Both the position numbers and the translations under genes were made by a program. Below the pieces are notes generated by a model. It saw only the letters and a list, made by a program, of their open reading frames with translations, was not told where the DNA came from and ran no database searches. Positions 25,252 through 33,378 of a stretch of 64,000 bases of DNA are shown here, in pieces. Source of the stretch: Actinomycetospora soli (GTDB lineage Bacteria; Actinomycetota; Actinomycetes; Mycobacteriales; Pseudonocardiaceae); contig NZ_JAJNDA010000008.1 of the NCBI RefSeq assembly GCF_021026295.1, forward strand, positions 186,001 through 250,000, read 5' to 3'. Numbering within the stretch: the stretch's first letter is position 1; each line of letters starts with the position of its first letter.

Positions 25252-26631
25252 TCAACCCCGGGCGGAGGCCCTTTCCCGACGGGTACCGCGCTCGACGAGG
25301 GCGGCGAACGCCGCCGCGACGAGGCCCGCCACCAGGAACGACGTCAGCGACGCCGAGAGCCACGACGGCGGGACGAGGCCGATCGCGTCGCGCAGGGCGC
25401 TCCAGGCGTCCGACCAACCGGGCGCCCCGCCCGGGTTGATCAGCTGGTAGACGGCGAGGCCGACCACCCACGCGACGACCATGAGCGGGCGCGACGGCGC
25501 CCAGCGCGACAGGTCGAGCCGGCTCGCCCCGTCCCCCGTCGCGCCGCCCGCCCAGGAACGGTTCACCAGGGCCTCCCCGACGCCCACGCCGAGCAGCGGC
25601 ACGAAGATCGACCCGATGACCGCGAGGAACACCGCGTAGTCGTCGATCGTGACGACGAGCCCGAGCACGGTGATCAGCGCACCGATGGCCAGGCAGAGCG
25701 CCCGCCGGTCGGCCCGCGGCACGAGGTTCTGCGCCGACACCGCCGTGGAGTAGACGTTCGCGAACGACTGGTCGGTCTCGCGCAGCGTGAGGATCACCAG
25801 GGCGACCACGCCGAGCGGCGCGGCCAGCATGGGCGCGAACACCTCGTCCCCGTTGCCCGCGACGAGCGAGAGCGCCGCGAGACCGACGACGAAGCAGAGG
25901 ATCTGGGTGACGCCGTAGCCCACCGTGGCCGCGGCGAACGCCGTCGGGACCCGCCGCGAGTGCCGCGAGTAGTCCGAGGCGACCGGGATCCAGGAGACGG
26001 CCACGGCGATCGCGGCGTCCGTCCCCGCCCAGAACCCGTCCCACGAACCGCTCGCCCCGAGGTCGGCCGCGGCGGGCCGGGTGAACAACCACCAGGCGAG
26101 GTAGGCCACCGAGATCGCCACGAGGATCGTCACGACCCGGCGCAGCAGCCGCAGCATCCCGAGCGGGCGCAACGTCAGCAGCGTCGTCACCACCCCGGCC
26201 CCGACCACCCACGCCCAGGTGGGGCCGCCGATCGCGAGCGTGCCGGCCTGCGCGATGACGACGAGCTCGAAGGTGCCCCAGCCGATGAGCTGGACGACGT
26301 TGAGCACCGAGGGGATCCAGGACAGGACGCCGCCGAACAGGCCGCGCAGCACCACCATGGCGGGCGCTCCGCTGCGCGCCCCCGGGATCGCCGACAGGCC
26401 GACCATCGCGCTGCCGATGATCGTGCCGACCACGGTCGCGACCACCGCCGCCGCCACGGTCAGTGGCGGGGCGCCGGCGGGCTGGAGCACCGCGAGGACC
26501 CCGGCGAACCCGAGCAGGCTCACGCCGAGGTTGGCCCAGAAGGCGCCCTGGTCGAGGAACCCCAGCGACCGCGGGACGGGTCCGTCGAGGGTGGGGGCCA
26601 CCTCGTCGTGGGTGGGCGTGGACGTGCTCAT
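25252..26631 (-). CDS. cytX: CytX-type hydroxymethylpyrimidine permease (NCS1)
   Basis: A 459-residue NCS1 (cytosine/purine) transporter with about 12 membrane helices; the N-terminal RSLGFLDQGAFWANLGVSLL segment is typical. A TPP riboswitch lies directly upstream, so the substrate is most probably the thiamin precursor hydroxymethylpyrimidine rather than cytosine; this is established for CytX-type genes. ATG 26631 is chosen because GGAGG lies 9 nt upstream and right after the riboswitch; a GTG at 26640 is possible. Confidence 0.87.
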   Translation of the reverse strand: MSTSTPTHDEVAPTLDGPVPRSLGFLDQGAFWANLGVSLLGFAGVLAVLQPAGAPPLTVAAAVVATVVGTIIGSAMVGLSAIPGARSGAPAMVVLRGLFGGVLSWIPSVLNVVQLIGWGTFELVVIAQAGTLAIGGPTWAWVVGAGVVTTLLTLRPLGMLRLLRRVVTILVAISVAYLAWWLFTRPAAADLGASGSWDGFWAGTDAAIAVAVSWIPVASDYSRHSRRVPTAFAAATVGYGVTQILCFVVGLAALSLVAGNGDEVFAPMLAAPLGVVALVILTLRETDQSFANVYSTAVSAQNLVPRADRRALCLAIGALITVLGLVVTIDDYAVFLAVIGSIFVPLLGVGVGEALVNRSWAGGATGDGASRLDLSRWAPSRPLMVVAWVVGLAVYQLINPGGAPGWSDAWSALRDAIGLVPPSWLSASLTSFLVAGLVAAAFAALVERGTRRERASARG

Positions 26632-26642
26632 GGATGACACCC

Positions 26643-26733
26643 TCCGTGTCCCTGCGCCGGCATGATCCGGATCAGGTTCGAACGGTCGGGACCGCCAGGT
26701 CCCCTCTCAGCCCGTTGCTCGGACTCCCGTGGA
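26643..26733 (-). promoter_or_regulatory. TPP riboswitch (THI element)
   Basis: On the minus strand the conserved cores appear in order: GGGAG, then GGGCTGAGAGG, then GAACCTGATCCGGAT, then CATGCCGGCGCAGGGA. These match the thiamin pyrophosphate aptamer. The SD sequence GGAGG follows immediately after the aptamer, so control could be on translation. Ends are approximate. Confidence 0.93.
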
Positions 26734-26738
26734 ACGCG

Positions 26739-26785
26739 CTCGCGCCCCGCCGCCGACGGTAGATCGTCGGGCGACGGGGCGCGAG
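26739..26785 (-). terminator. Strong hairpin between the DUF1996 gene and the riboswitch
   Basis: Arms 26739-26758 and 26765-26785 pair over about 20 bp with one mismatch and one bulge, around a 6-nt loop. It starts 20 bp past the DUF1996 stop and should end that transcript. It leaves almost no room for a separate cytX promoter, except one overlapping the hairpin. Confidence 0.75.
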
Positions 26786-26804
26786 GGGGTGCGCGCGGCG
26801 GCGC

Positions 26805-28181
26805 TCAGCCTGCGACGTTGATGCAGGTCTTCTTCTCGTTGATGCAGTCCGCTCCGGCCTGGTTCTGGGCCTCGGTGGCCATGTTCTCGTAGTCGGAGTG
26901 GTCGGTCGCCGGGTCGTGCTGGTTGTCCGGGAACGAGTCGATCGCGAACGCCCGGCCCGCCGGCTGGTCGTAGGTCAGCGTGATGCGCAGGGCCGGCACG
27001 GCCTTGAAGCCCTCACCGCAGCGCCCGTTCTCCTCCGGGTAGGCCATGTGCGACCGGAGGTCCTTCGACTCCAGGTTCTGGCCGTCCCAGCAGCTCGGGT
27101 AGTCGAGCAGGCGCACGAGGTTCGACCCGCTCGGGCAGATCGGGTACTTGTCGGTGACCCGGTCGGTGAAGCCGGTGCAGGTGTACTTCGCGTTGGCGTT
27201 CTTGCCGTCCTGCGCCTTGGCCTTCGCGTTGCCCATGATCATCATGAGGTGCTGCGGGAGCGCCTCGACCTCCTGGTCACCGTGGCCCCGGAAGGTCAGC
27301 TGCGCCGAGGTCGGGGTCAGCTTGCGACCGACGTTGCCGTCGAGGCTGCCGCCGTCCCGGCCGACGTCGTCGCCGGTGCCGTTCAGGTCGCGCAGGACCG
27401 GCCAGAAGAAGGTGCTCTTGTCACCGTTCTTGCAGGAGGTCCCGGCGGCCTGCAGCGAGTCGTCGTTCGAGTTCGCGTCGGTCGACGTGTTGCCCACGTA
27501 GTCGTGGACGTGCTGGGCGCCGTTCCGCTTGCCCGGCGCGGCCATGTAGTTGTCCGAGTTGTTGTGGTCGCTGACGCCGCAGTCCACGGAGTAGCTGCCC
27601 TCGGAGAAGGACCCGCCGTCGCCGATGTTGCCGTTGCGGCTCACGGACCGGATGTCGACGTACTCGTCGGCGCCCGCGGCCTGGATCTGGTCGCGGCCCG
27701 GGAACTCGACCTTCTTCTCGCCCTTGGCCTGCTTGTCCTGGTCGTCCTTCTTCTGGTCGCCGGTCTTCTTGGACTCGTCCGGGGACGTGTCCTGCCCGCC
27801 GTCGTCGTTGCCGTCACCGTCGTGCCCGGTGCCTCTGGCCTGCGAGCGCTCGGAGTCGCCCGAGTCCTTCGACCCGTCCTCGGAGCCGGAGTCCTTCGAG
27901 TCCTTCGAGTCTCCGGAGTCCCCGGAGTCGCCCGAGTCGTTCGAGTCCGAGTCGTCGGAGCCGGAGTCGTCGGAGTCCTTCGAGTCCCCCGAGTCCTTCG
28001 AGTCGGACTTCCCGCCGGTGAGGGCGGACAGGATGCTGCTGCCGCCCCCGGAGTCGCCGCCGTTGTCCTCGGCCAGCGCGTTGCCGCCGAGGACGACGGC
28101 GGTGCCGCCCACGAGCAGGGCGGCGACGACGGCCAGGAGCCGGAGCGGGAGCCGGGTGCGATGTCGTCCACGTCGGGGCAT
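26805..28181 (-). CDS. Secreted DUF1996 protein with Ser/Asp/Lys stalk
   Basis: The 458-residue protein starts with a basic segment and a hydrophobic signal sequence (about residues 11-30, ending near ALAED). Residues 55-115 form a stalk built from DSGDSKDS-type repeats. After a second Lys/Asp-rich stretch the DUF1996 domain occupies the C-terminal 280 residues, with the conserved HVHDYVGN segment and four to six cysteines suited to an oxidising environment. DUF1996 is found in fungi and actinobacteria; its biochemical role is unknown. ATG 28181 is chosen because only this start gives a signal peptide. Confidence 0.82.
   Translation of the reverse strand: MPRRGRHRTRLPLRLLAVVAALLVGGTAVVLGGNALAEDNGGDSGGGSSILSALTGGKSDSKDSGDSKDSDDSGSDDSDSNDSGDSGDSGDSKDSKDSGSEDGSKDSGDSERSQARGTGHDGDGNDDGGQDTSPDESKKTGDQKKDDQDKQAKGEKKVEFPGRDQIQAAGADEYVDIRSVSRNGNIGDGGSFSEGSYSVDCGVSDHNNSDNYMAAPGKRNGAQHVHDYVGNTSTDANSNDDSLQAAGTSCKNGDKSTFFWPVLRDLNGTGDDVGRDGGSLDGNVGRKLTPTSAQLTFRGHGDQEVEALPQHLMMIMGNAKAKAQDGKNANAKYTCTGFTDRVTDKYPICPSGSNLVRLLDYPSCWDGQNLESKDLRSHMAYPEENGRCGEGFKAVPALRITLTYDQPAGRAFAIDSFPDNQHDPATDHSDYENMATEAQNQAGADCINEKKTCINVAG
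27846..28011 (-). repeat. Ser/Asp/Lys codon repeats inside the DUF1996 gene
   Basis: About 165 bp made of degenerate tandem units reading DS, KDS, GDS and DDS in the protein. It is an in-frame low-complexity tract encoding a charged, extended linker between signal peptide and the folded domain. Confidence 0.75.
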
Positions 28182-28553
28182 GGGCGAACGACCTCCAGAC
28201 GTTCTTCGGTCCCGGACCTGGGGAGCGGTCCGGGTCGCGGCGGCGGCGTCCGGTCGGCCGGGGCTCGGGGTGTTCGGTCGGGGGAGCCCGGACGTCGCCG
28301 CTGCGTGGGGGGAGCGGATCGGAACGCTAGGAGCGCCGGCCGTCACCGGACCGTGATCTGAGAGTGAAGACCTCTCGATGCCGTCGACCGCACGCCGAGA
28401 CGCGACGACGAGCAGATCCACTGCTCCGCTCGGAGGAATCGCTGCGACGGACGCCGGTTCTCGCTCTCAGGGAACCGCCCGTCGCACACACCACACCGCC
28501 GTTCGGCGCTGGCTCGTTGCCCCCGCGCCGTCCACACGGCAGCCTGGTCCGCG
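28182..28553 (+). other. 372-bp divergent intergenic region
   Basis: This region separates the minus-strand DUF1996 gene from the plus-strand regulator and must hold promoters for both. Open frames crossing it lack ribosome-binding sites and look like GC-driven artefacts. GGAAC and GTC spaced by 16 nt at 28321-28344 resemble an ECF-type promoter but point towards a gene 210 bp away. I see no palindrome or RNA gene. Confidence 0.5.
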
Positions 28554-29240
28554 ATGCAACCCAATCGTTATGCGGACGCGGAGCGGGGCCGCGTGCTGTG
28601 TGTGGCTCCTCCCCACCGCACAACGAGCGTGCTCGTCGGTGCGTTGCGGTCCAACGGCTTCGAACCCCAACTCCTGCGGGAGAGCTGGAGCGTCGGGGCC
28701 GCAGCCCGGGCGGGCGGTGCTCGCGCGGTGGTCCTGGACGTGGAGATGAGCGGCCTGCGGCCGGTCGAGGTCCTCGCCGACCTGCACCGCGAGAGCCCGC
28801 GGACCCCGGTGATCGCGCTGACCTCGCCCGAGGCGCGCGACCGCACGGTGTCCACCCTGCGCGCGAGCCACGACGACTACCTGGTCACGCCCTTCCCGAT
28901 GGAGGAGCTCCTCGCCCGGCTGCGCCTGCGGCTCGGCGACGACCGTCCGACGGCGCAGCTCTACCTGCGCCGCGGCGAGGTCATGGTCGACACCGCGCTC
29001 GAGCAGGTGTTCGTCGAGAACAAGCCGGTCAGCCTCTCGCGCACCGAGTACGCGGTGGTCGACGCGCTCATCCGGCACCCGCGCGGGCAGGCCATGTCGC
29101 AGGACGAGCTCGTCACGCGCGTGTGGGGCGGCCCGCCGACCTCGAACATCGTCGAGGTCTACATCGGTTACCTGCGCCGCAAGCTGGGCGCGGAGCGCAT
29201 TCGCACCATCCGCGGCCGCGGGTACGTGCTCGAGGGCTGA
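28554..29240 (+). CDS. OmpR-type regulator with degenerate receiver domain
   Basis: The 228-residue protein has a receiver-like domain (residues 13-125) and an OmpR/PhoB winged helix (about 133-228, ending YIGYLRRKLG then IRGRGYVLEG). The phospho-acceptor Asp is present in VLDVEMSG, but the N-terminal acidic pair is replaced by the APPH segment and the conserved KP lysine is Thr-Pro in LVTPFP. The receiver is therefore probably not phosphorylated normally. No kinase gene is adjacent. A GTG at 28593, preceded by GGAGCGGGG, is a possible shorter start. A Family B hairpin follows the stop. Confidence 0.83.
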   Translation: MQPNRYADAERGRVLCVAPPHRTTSVLVGALRSNGFEPQLLRESWSVGAAARAGGARAVVLDVEMSGLRPVEVLADLHRESPRTPVIALTSPEARDRTVSTLRASHDDYLVTPFPMEELLARLRLRLGDDRPTAQLYLRRGEVMVDTALEQVFVENKPVSLSRTEYAVVDALIRHPRGQAMSQDELVTRVWGGPPTSNIVEVYIGYLRRKLGAERIRTIRGRGYVLEG

Positions 29241-29263
29241 TCCCCACCCTCGCCCCGGAACGC

Positions 29264-29311
29264 ACGAACGGGCCGTCCATCACGTCGGATCGTGATGGAC
29301 GGCCCGTTCGT
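29264..29311. terminator. Family B hairpin, copy 1 (bidirectional terminator)
   Basis: Perfect inverted repeat: arms 29264-29284 and 29291-29311 (21 bp) around the loop TCGGAT. It lies between convergent genes and can serve both. The arms are identical, base for base, to those at 49023-49070. Confidence 0.85.
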
Positions 29312-29333
29312 CCGTGCCGGCTCGATCAGTCGG

Positions 29334-29618
29334 TCAGTCGGTCAGCGAGGCCAGGGCGACCTGACGGGCCCGGCGCTGGGCGTGGGCCACGGCCACGGCC
29401 TGGGCGCGGGCGGTCGCGGCGTCGGCCTTCGCGGCGCGGCGGGCGCGCCAGCCGCGCGGCTCCGGCACGGCGACGGGGGCGGGGGTGGCCTCGGGCGCGC
29501 GCCGCGGGGCGGGGATCACCGGGAACGGCGTCGAGCGCAGCGCGGCGTCCGACGACACCCGCGGGGCGGGGACGGCGGCGAGCTCGACGAGCGCGGCGGC
29601 GGCGTGGTGACGGCCCAT
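29334..29618 (-). CDS. Small Ala/Arg-rich protein of unknown function
   Basis: A 94-residue protein starting at ATG 29618, 8 nt after GGGGGAG. The first 50 residues are Pro/Ala-rich and probably disordered; the last 40 form a basic Ala/Arg-rich helix with no recognisable motif. It is separated from neighbours by a terminator on one side and about 110 bp on the other, so it is probably monocistronic. A nucleic-acid-binding role is possible from charge alone, but not supported further. Confidence 0.55.
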   Translation of the reverse strand: MGRHHAAAALVELAAVPAPRVSSDAALRSTPFPVIPAPRRAPEATPAPVAVPEPRGWRARRAAKADAATARAQAVAVAHAQRRARQVALASLTD

Positions 29619-29728
29619 GGTGTTCTCCCCCGAGAAGAGCGGGTCCTCACAACCCGCTGACACCCTGGGTATCGCCGCGCGCGCCGCCGTGTTTCGCCCA
29701 CGGCGTCAGACCACCCGGACGGGTGCTG

Positions 29729-30619
29729 CTACATCGAACGGACGAAGGCGACCTGGCGTTCGACCGAGGTCGCGAACGGCTCGCCGAGGTAGATGTCGAA
29801 GTGGCCGCAGTCGATCTCCACGGTCTCGACCGGTCCCCCGGCGGTCGCCGCGACCGTGCGGACGGCGGACGGCGGCGCGATCGAGTCCGACGCGGCGACC
29901 ACGAGCAGCATGGGGCAGCGGACCCGGGGCGCCGCGGTCACGGGGCGGTTGAACGGGATCGTGAGGATGTCGCGGGCGGGCATGTCGTTGACGAACGACG
30001 GGCCGACGATCGCGCCGTACCCGCTCTCCGCGTCCGGCGAGGTGATCGCCGCGACCGCGCCGGGCGGGCCGTAGATCGCCACCCGGTGCTCCCGCCGGCC
30101 GAGGGCGTGGCCGACCGCGTCGGCGACCGCGTGCGCCGAGACCTTGAGCAACTGCCAGGGGCCGCCGTAGCGCAGGATCTCGACCAGCGCGCCGAGCCCG
30201 TCCATCGCCGCGCCCTGGGAGATCACGCCGGCGATCCGCCGGTCGGCCGCCGCCACCGCGACCACGTGGCCGCCCGAGTACGACGAGCCCCACAGCACGA
30301 TCCGCTCCGGGTCCACGCCGTCGATCAGCCGCGCCCGGGCCACCGCCGCGTGGTAGTCGCAACGGTGCGCGCGGTGGTCGACGTGCCGTCGGGTGTCGCC
30401 CTCCGAGTCGGCGAAGCCGCGGTAGTCGACGAGCAGGACGTCCGCACCCGCCGTCGTGAAGGCCTCGGCGAAGGGGCGCAGGCCCGAGTCGCGCGTGGCC
30501 CCGAAGCCGTGGGCCATGACGACGCACGGCCGCCCGCCCGGACCGGCCAGCGACTCGTCCTCGGCCCGCAGGTACGTCGTGCCGAGGCGCAGTCCGTCGG
30601 ACTCGACCGTGATCTCCAC
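29729..30619 (-). CDS. Alpha/beta hydrolase
   Basis: The 296-residue hydrolase has the nucleophile elbow GSSYSGG, an Asp in AASDSIAPP and a His in CGHFDIY, a complete catalytic triad, plus a central insertion (residues 130-200) that forms a lid. It resembles dienelactone hydrolase/peptidase-like esterases; the substrate is unknown. GTG start. It is the last gene of a tight minus-strand run (gaps of 11-19 nt) with msrA, a PIG-L hydrolase and a Pro-rich membrane protein. Confidence 0.8.
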   Translation of the reverse strand: MEITVESDGLRLGTTYLRAEDESLAGPGGRPCVVMAHGFGATRDSGLRPFAEAFTTAGADVLLVDYRGFADSEGDTRRHVDHRAHRCDYHAAVARARLIDGVDPERIVLWGSSYSGGHVVAVAAADRRIAGVISQGAAMDGLGALVEILRYGGPWQLLKVSAHAVADAVGHALGRREHRVAIYGPPGAVAAITSPDAESGYGAIVGPSFVNDMPARDILTIPFNRPVTAAPRVRCPMLLVVAASDSIAPPSAVRTVAATAGGPVETVEIDCGHFDIYLGEPFATSVERQVAFVRSM

Positions 30620-30630
30620 GGGCGCGGAGG

Positions 30631-31296
30631 CTAGCCCTGCTCGGTGCGCACGCCCAGCCCGGTCGGGCAGCTGACCCCGGTGCCGGCCATCGAGCAGTAC
30701 CCGTTCGGGATCCGGTGCAGGTACTGCTGGTGGTAGTCCTCGGCGTAGTAGAACGCGCCGAGCGGGGCGATCTCGGTGGTGATCGCGCCGCGGCCCGCGG
30801 CCGTCAGCGCGTCCTGGAAGGCGTCGCGGGTGCTCTCGGCGACCGCGCGCTGCGCGTCGTCGGCGTAGTAGATCGCCGAGCGGTAGGTGGTGCCGACGTC
30901 GTTGCCCTGGCGCATCCGCTGCGTCGGGTCGTGCTCCTCCCAGAACAGGCGGCAGAGCTGCTCGTAGGTGATCACGGCCGGGTCGAACACGACGAGCACC
31001 ACCTCGGCGTGGCCGGTGCGGTTGGTGCAGGTCTCCTCGTAGGTCGGGTTCGGCGTGTAGCCGCCGGAGTAGCCGACGGCGGTGACCCGGACGCCGGGCT
31101 GGTTCCAGAAGAGCCGCTCGGCGCCCCAGAAGCAGCCCATGCCGAAGACCGCGGTCTGCAGGCCCTCCGGGAACGGCGGCTTCAGCGGGCGGCCGTTGAC
31201 CAGGCTGCGCTCGAGCGTGGGCAGCGGCGACCGGCGTCCGGGCAGGGCGTCGGCGGGGTCGACCATCTCGCGCTTGTCACGACCGAACCAGCTCAT
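30631..31296 (-). CDS. msrA: Peptide methionine sulfoxide reductase A
   Basis: The 221-residue MsrA carries the GCFWGAE motif with the catalytic Cys55 and two C-terminal resolving cysteines in [13 protein letters not shown]. It reduces the S-epimer of methionine sulfoxide in proteins using thioredoxin or similar donors. The N-terminal 45-residue extension (WFGRDK then [15 protein letters not shown]) is typical of actinobacterial forms. Located in an operon with the PIG-L hydrolase, which fits an oxidative-damage theme. Confidence 0.95.
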   Translation of the reverse strand: MSWFGRDKREMVDPADALPGRRSPLPTLERSLVNGRPLKPPFPEGLQTAVFGMGCFWGAERLFWNQPGVRVTAVGYSGGYTPNPTYEETCTNRTGHAEVVLVVFDPAVITYEQLCRLFWEEHDPTQRMRQGNDVGTTYRSAIYYADDAQRAVAESTRDAFQDALTAAGRGAITTEIAPLGAFYYAEDYHQQYLHRIPNGYCSMAGTGVSCPTGLGVRTEQG

Positions 31297-31315
31297 GGGC
31301 GCGAGGCTACGCGGA

Positions 31316-32107
31316 TCAGGAGCCGAACAGGCCCGTCTCGAACGGCCCGCCGGCCGGCTCGCCGGCGCGCAGGAACCACTCCGTGCCGAAGGCGGCGGCG
31401 AAGGCCTCGTCGGGCAGGGCGAGGAAGAACGGGTCGGGCGCGATCTGGCTGGCGTGGGCGCGCATCGCGTCGCGCTTGGCCGCGAGCCAGGGCGTGACGT
31501 CGACGCGGGTCGTCAGCTGGGACTCCGGCGTCCCCATCGTCTCCATGTCCAGCTCGCTGGGTCCCTCGCCGTCGCCCATCCCCATCTGGCGCGCCATCGC
31601 CATCAGTCGGCGCATCTCGTCGCGGTTGGTCGTGGCCTGGTAGACCCGCGGCGTGCCGGCGAGCTCCGCGGCGCGCTGCCCGACGTGGTGGACCTGCACG
31701 TGGTCGGGGTGGCCGTAGCCGCCGTGGTCGTCGTAGTGGGTGAGGACGTCGGCGTCCTCCTCCCGCAGGATCGCCGCGAGCCTGCCCGCGGCCTCCTCGA
31801 CGTCGGCGGCGGCGAACGCACCCTCGCCGGTGTTGGTCTCGGTGCCGACCATGCCGGAGTCGACGTAGCCGAGGAACTCGGTGCGGGCCGCGCCGAGGAT
31901 GCGGGCGGAAGCCAGCGTCTCGAGGTGCCGCCGGTGCGCGAGCGTCTCGCCCGGGTCCAGGACGTCCTGCACGATCTCGCCGTGCTCGCCCCCGGTCGCG
32001 ATCACGAGCACCACGCGGTGGCCCGCGTCGGCGGCCGCGCGCATCACCCCGCCGCAGGTGATGCACTCGTCGTCGGGATGGGCGTGGAAGGTCACCAGCG
32101 TCGCCAC
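31316..32107 (-). CDS. PIG-L/LmbE family zinc hydrolase
   Basis: The 263-residue protein has the HAHPDDE zinc-binding motif at residues 8-14 and the second metal site in [11 protein letters not shown]. The family includes MshB and Mca of mycothiol metabolism and other N-deacetylases. The length and the [12 protein letters not shown] ending fit the broad PIG-L group rather than clearly MshB or Mca. It starts with GTG and is 19 nt upstream of msrA. Confidence 0.87.
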   Translation of the reverse strand: MATLVTFHAHPDDECITCGGVMRAAADAGHRVVLVIATGGEHGEIVQDVLDPGETLAHRRHLETLASARILGAARTEFLGYVDSGMVGTETNTGEGAFAAADVEEAAGRLAAILREEDADVLTHYDDHGGYGHPDHVQVHHVGQRAAELAGTPRVYQATTNRDEMRRLMAMARQMGMGDGEGPSELDMETMGTPESQLTTRVDVTPWLAAKRDAMRAHASQIAPDPFFLALPDEAFAAAFGTEWFLRAGEPAGGPFETGLFGS

Positions 32108-32123
32108 GAGGGCGGAGCGTAGG

Positions 32124-33158
32124 TCAGCCGAGGGTGAAGGACAGCACCAGGATCAGGATCACGACGACCACCACCGCGACCGTCCCCAGGGTCGACGCCA
32201 GGTCCCGGCGGCCGCCGTAGAACACGTCCGAGCCCGCGATCCCCGACGACGGGTCCTGCCGCTCCGGCGCCCGCTCCACCCACGGCGGGGTGGTGCGCGA
32301 GGCGGGCACGGGCGCCGACGGCCGCCGCCCCGCCCGGTCGCCGGGCACCACCTGCGTGCGCTCGGCCGGCGACCCGGGCGGCGGGGGCCCGGACGCCGGG
32401 GGCGCCGCGAAGGTCGGGGGCTGGAACGTCGAGGGCGGCACGACCTGCGTGTGCTCGCCGTCGTCGGGCACCACCTGGGTGGCGTCCGCGTCCGGCGTCC
32501 CCGGTGCGGGGCCCCACCGGAAGGGCGGCGGGAACGGGTCGGACGGCAGGGGCGGGGCGGCACTCCCGGCTGACCGAGGGGCACCTTCGGTCGGATAGAC
32601 GGGCCGTGGGCGCCCCTCGCCAACCGGCGGCACCGGTTCAGCCGCTGACCGAGGGGCACCTTCGGTCGGATAGATGGGCCGTGGGCGCCCCTCGCCAACT
32701 GGCGGCACGACCGGCAGCGGCTCCGGTAGCGGCTCCGGCTCCGGCACCGGCGGCAGCGGATCCGGCTCGGGTGGCAGCGGATCCGGCTCCGGCGGCAGCG
32801 GATCCGGCTCGGGTGGCAGCGGATCGGCCACGTCCGGCAGGAGCGGCAGCGGGTCCGACGCGACAGCCGAGGGCCGGCCCGCCCCTCCGGTCGGCCCGGC
32901 GGACCCGGGGCGATCCTCGGTGGTCGACACCTCGCCCCGCACCGGGGTCACCGGCAGCGGGTCCACGGCGGGCTCGACCGGCGCCGGCACGGGCGCACCG
33001 GACGTGACGTCCGTCGCAGCCGCGGCGGCCCGGGCGGACGCCTCCTCCTCGCGGCGGCGCGCGAGGAGCTCGTCCCGGCGACGCCGGTAGGAGGTCGCGT
33101 CCACGCGTCCCGCGGCGAGGTCGGCGTCGAGCCGCTGCAGCTCCTCGCTGGGGTCCAC
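32124..33158 (-). CDS. Pro-rich single-pass membrane protein with internal repeats
   Basis: The 344-residue protein begins with a charged helix of about 35 residues resembling a SHOCT-type domain (ELQRLDADLAAGRVD), followed by 250 residues of Pro-rich low-complexity sequence and one C-terminal membrane helix (last 23 residues), so it may be tail-anchored. Inside are DPLPPEP repeats and two copies of a 25-residue unit beginning PPVGEGRPRP. GTG 33158 is my start choice; AGAGGG lies upstream. It heads the run towards PIG-L, msrA and the hydrolase. I do not recognise the family. Confidence 0.65.
   Translation of the reverse strand: MDPSEELQRLDADLAAGRVDATSYRRRRDELLARRREEEASARAAAAATDVTSGAPVPAPVEPAVDPLPVTPVRGEVSTTEDRPGSAGPTGGAGRPSAVASDPLPLLPDVADPLPPEPDPLPPEPDPLPPEPDPLPPVPEPEPLPEPLPVVPPVGEGRPRPIYPTEGAPRSAAEPVPPVGEGRPRPVYPTEGAPRSAGSAAPPLPSDPFPPPFRWGPAPGTPDADATQVVPDDGEHTQVVPPSTFQPPTFAAPPASGPPPPGSPAERTQVVPGDRAGRRPSAPVPASRTTPPWVERAPERQDPSSGIAGSDVFYGGRRDLASTLGTVAVVVVVILILVLSFTLG
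32569..32708 (-). repeat. Duplicated 65-bp segment with 75-bp period
   Basis: Positions 32569-32633 and 32644-32708 differ at two bases only. Each unit contains an internal inverted repeat GAGGGGC/GCCCCTC. The duplication is in frame and adds a 25-residue Pro/Gly-rich unit to the encoded protein. Confidence 0.8.
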
Positions 33159-33378
33159 CGCGCGGTCACCCTCTCCTCGTCCGCCGACCGCCGCACGGTA
33201 TCCGACGAGAACCCCGACCGACGCGATCGTGATCGACACGGGCACGATCGCGCAGCTCCCGACCGAACGGCGCGAGATCACCACCACACGCGTCCGAACG
33301 ATCGGGCCGTCGGCGGCGAAGGTGCTGCCGACGAACTCCGTCGCCCGTTGACACCCCAGCGTCGAGAGGACCACCGCC

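Noticed and set aside
28321..28344. GGAAC-N16-GTC resembling an ECF sigma-factor promoter
   Set aside because: It points to a gene starting 210 bp away, and one such match is expected by chance in GC-rich intergenic DNA.
28364..30634. A 756-codon plus-strand frame over the regulator and hydrolase region
   Set aside because: Composition is Arg/Pro/Ala only, it overlaps an OmpR-type gene and runs antisense to a hydrolase with an intact catalytic triad.
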